DNA from: Rhodoferax sp.
GTDB lineage: Bacteria; Pseudomonadota; Gammaproteobacteria; Burkholderiales; Burkholderiaceae
Length of the DNA stretch: 7,240 nt
Reading direction: 5' to 3'
Assembly: GCA_028292075.1 (NCBI GenBank)
Contig: JAQGNA010000034.1
Span: 1 to 7,240 of the forward strand
Shown here: piece after piece, positions 7,062 to 7,240 of the stretch
Numbering within the stretch: position 1 is the first letter of the stretch
How the letters are laid out: every line of letters begins with the position of its first letter
The notes under the pieces: model-generated
What the model saw: only the letters and a program-made list of their open reading frames with translations
The model's database searches: none
What the model was told of the DNA's origin: nothing
Program-made: the position numbers and the translations under genes

Positions 7062-7225
7062 ATTGGTACGCCCCAGGCTGCGTGCACTTCGTGTCGCTTC
7101 GCCAATCCCCTGCCGGGGGGCGAGTCGGCCGCTTCGGGCGGCCGGGCGCGGCGACCCCTGGAACGGTCGCGGCCGCGCTTGTCCGTGACGCAGCGGGGTG
7201 AGACGGTCCACGCCACAATCGCCGC
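7062..7225. other. Non-coding GC-rich region with hairpins downstream of garD
   Basis: I see no credible gene here. Three short inverted repeats are present. CCCC/GGGG lies at 7107-7118. CGGCCGC (7126-7132) pairs with GCGGCCG (7138-7144) around the loop TTCGG. GCGACC (7151-7156) pairs with GGTCGC (7165-7170). The second could terminate the garD transcript but lacks a T run. The composition resembles GC-rich intergenic repeats of Comamonadaceae-like genomes, but copy number cannot be judged from one window. Confidence 0.4.
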
Positions 7226-7240
7226 ATGATCCCTGTTGAT
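7226..7240 (+). CDS. Possible start of a downstream gene (first five codons only)
   Basis: ATG at 7226 opens a frame MIPVD that runs off the window. CACAAT (7213-7218), four of six -10 consensus bases, lies just upstream, an arrangement like a short-leader or leaderless start. There is no clear -35 or ribosome binding site, and five codons give no identity. Confidence 0.25.

Noticed and set aside
5628..7211. 527-residue minus-strand open frame antisense to garD
   Set aside because: It is His/Arg/Ala-rich with no recognisable domain, a normal shadow of GC-rich codon use; the + frame matches GarD along its whole length.

Overview
The window is GC-rich, tightly packed bacterial DNA. Codon use is strongly GC-ending, intergenic regions are short, and the gene types are those commonly seen in the Burkholderiales. 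I infer a betaproteobacterium, probably Comamonadaceae-like, but no rRNA or other marker gene confirms this. I see no mobile element, CRISPR array, tRNA, rRNA or phage gene. It reads as an ordinary chromosomal metabolic region, and I found no convincing undescribed system.

Layout from left to right. The 3' part of a large fused hydantoinase A/B (5-oxoprolinase-type) gene fills positions 1-3035 on the + strand; its start lies before the window. A GC-rich hairpin cluster and a 17-bp-stem terminator (about 3051-3195) separate it from a convergent minus-strand gene (3777 down to 3214). That gene encodes a small exported helix-hairpin-helix (ComEA-like) protein with a long lysine/alanine tail. A 119-bp divergent spacer follows. 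Next are a DinB-fold protein (3897-4442) and, 43 bases later, a stand-alone class I glutamine amidotransferase (4486-5220), both on the + strand. A 251-bp control region then leads to a galactarate dehydratase gene, garD (5472-7061). The last about 180 bases are hairpin-rich non-coding DNA, with a possible start codon of another gene at 7226.

The genes do not form one pathway. The oxoprolinase would open 5-oxoproline or a related cyclic amide to an amino acid. GarD dehydrates galactarate at the head of aldarate catabolism. DinB and the amidotransferase may be co-transcribed but have no clear shared role. The most informative non-coding signal is upstream of garD: a good sigma-70-like promoter (5310-5338) with a 17-bp near-perfect palindrome (5345-5361) at the expected transcription start. 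The palindrome resembles operators of FadR-type GntR regulators, which suggests substrate-induced derepression of garD.
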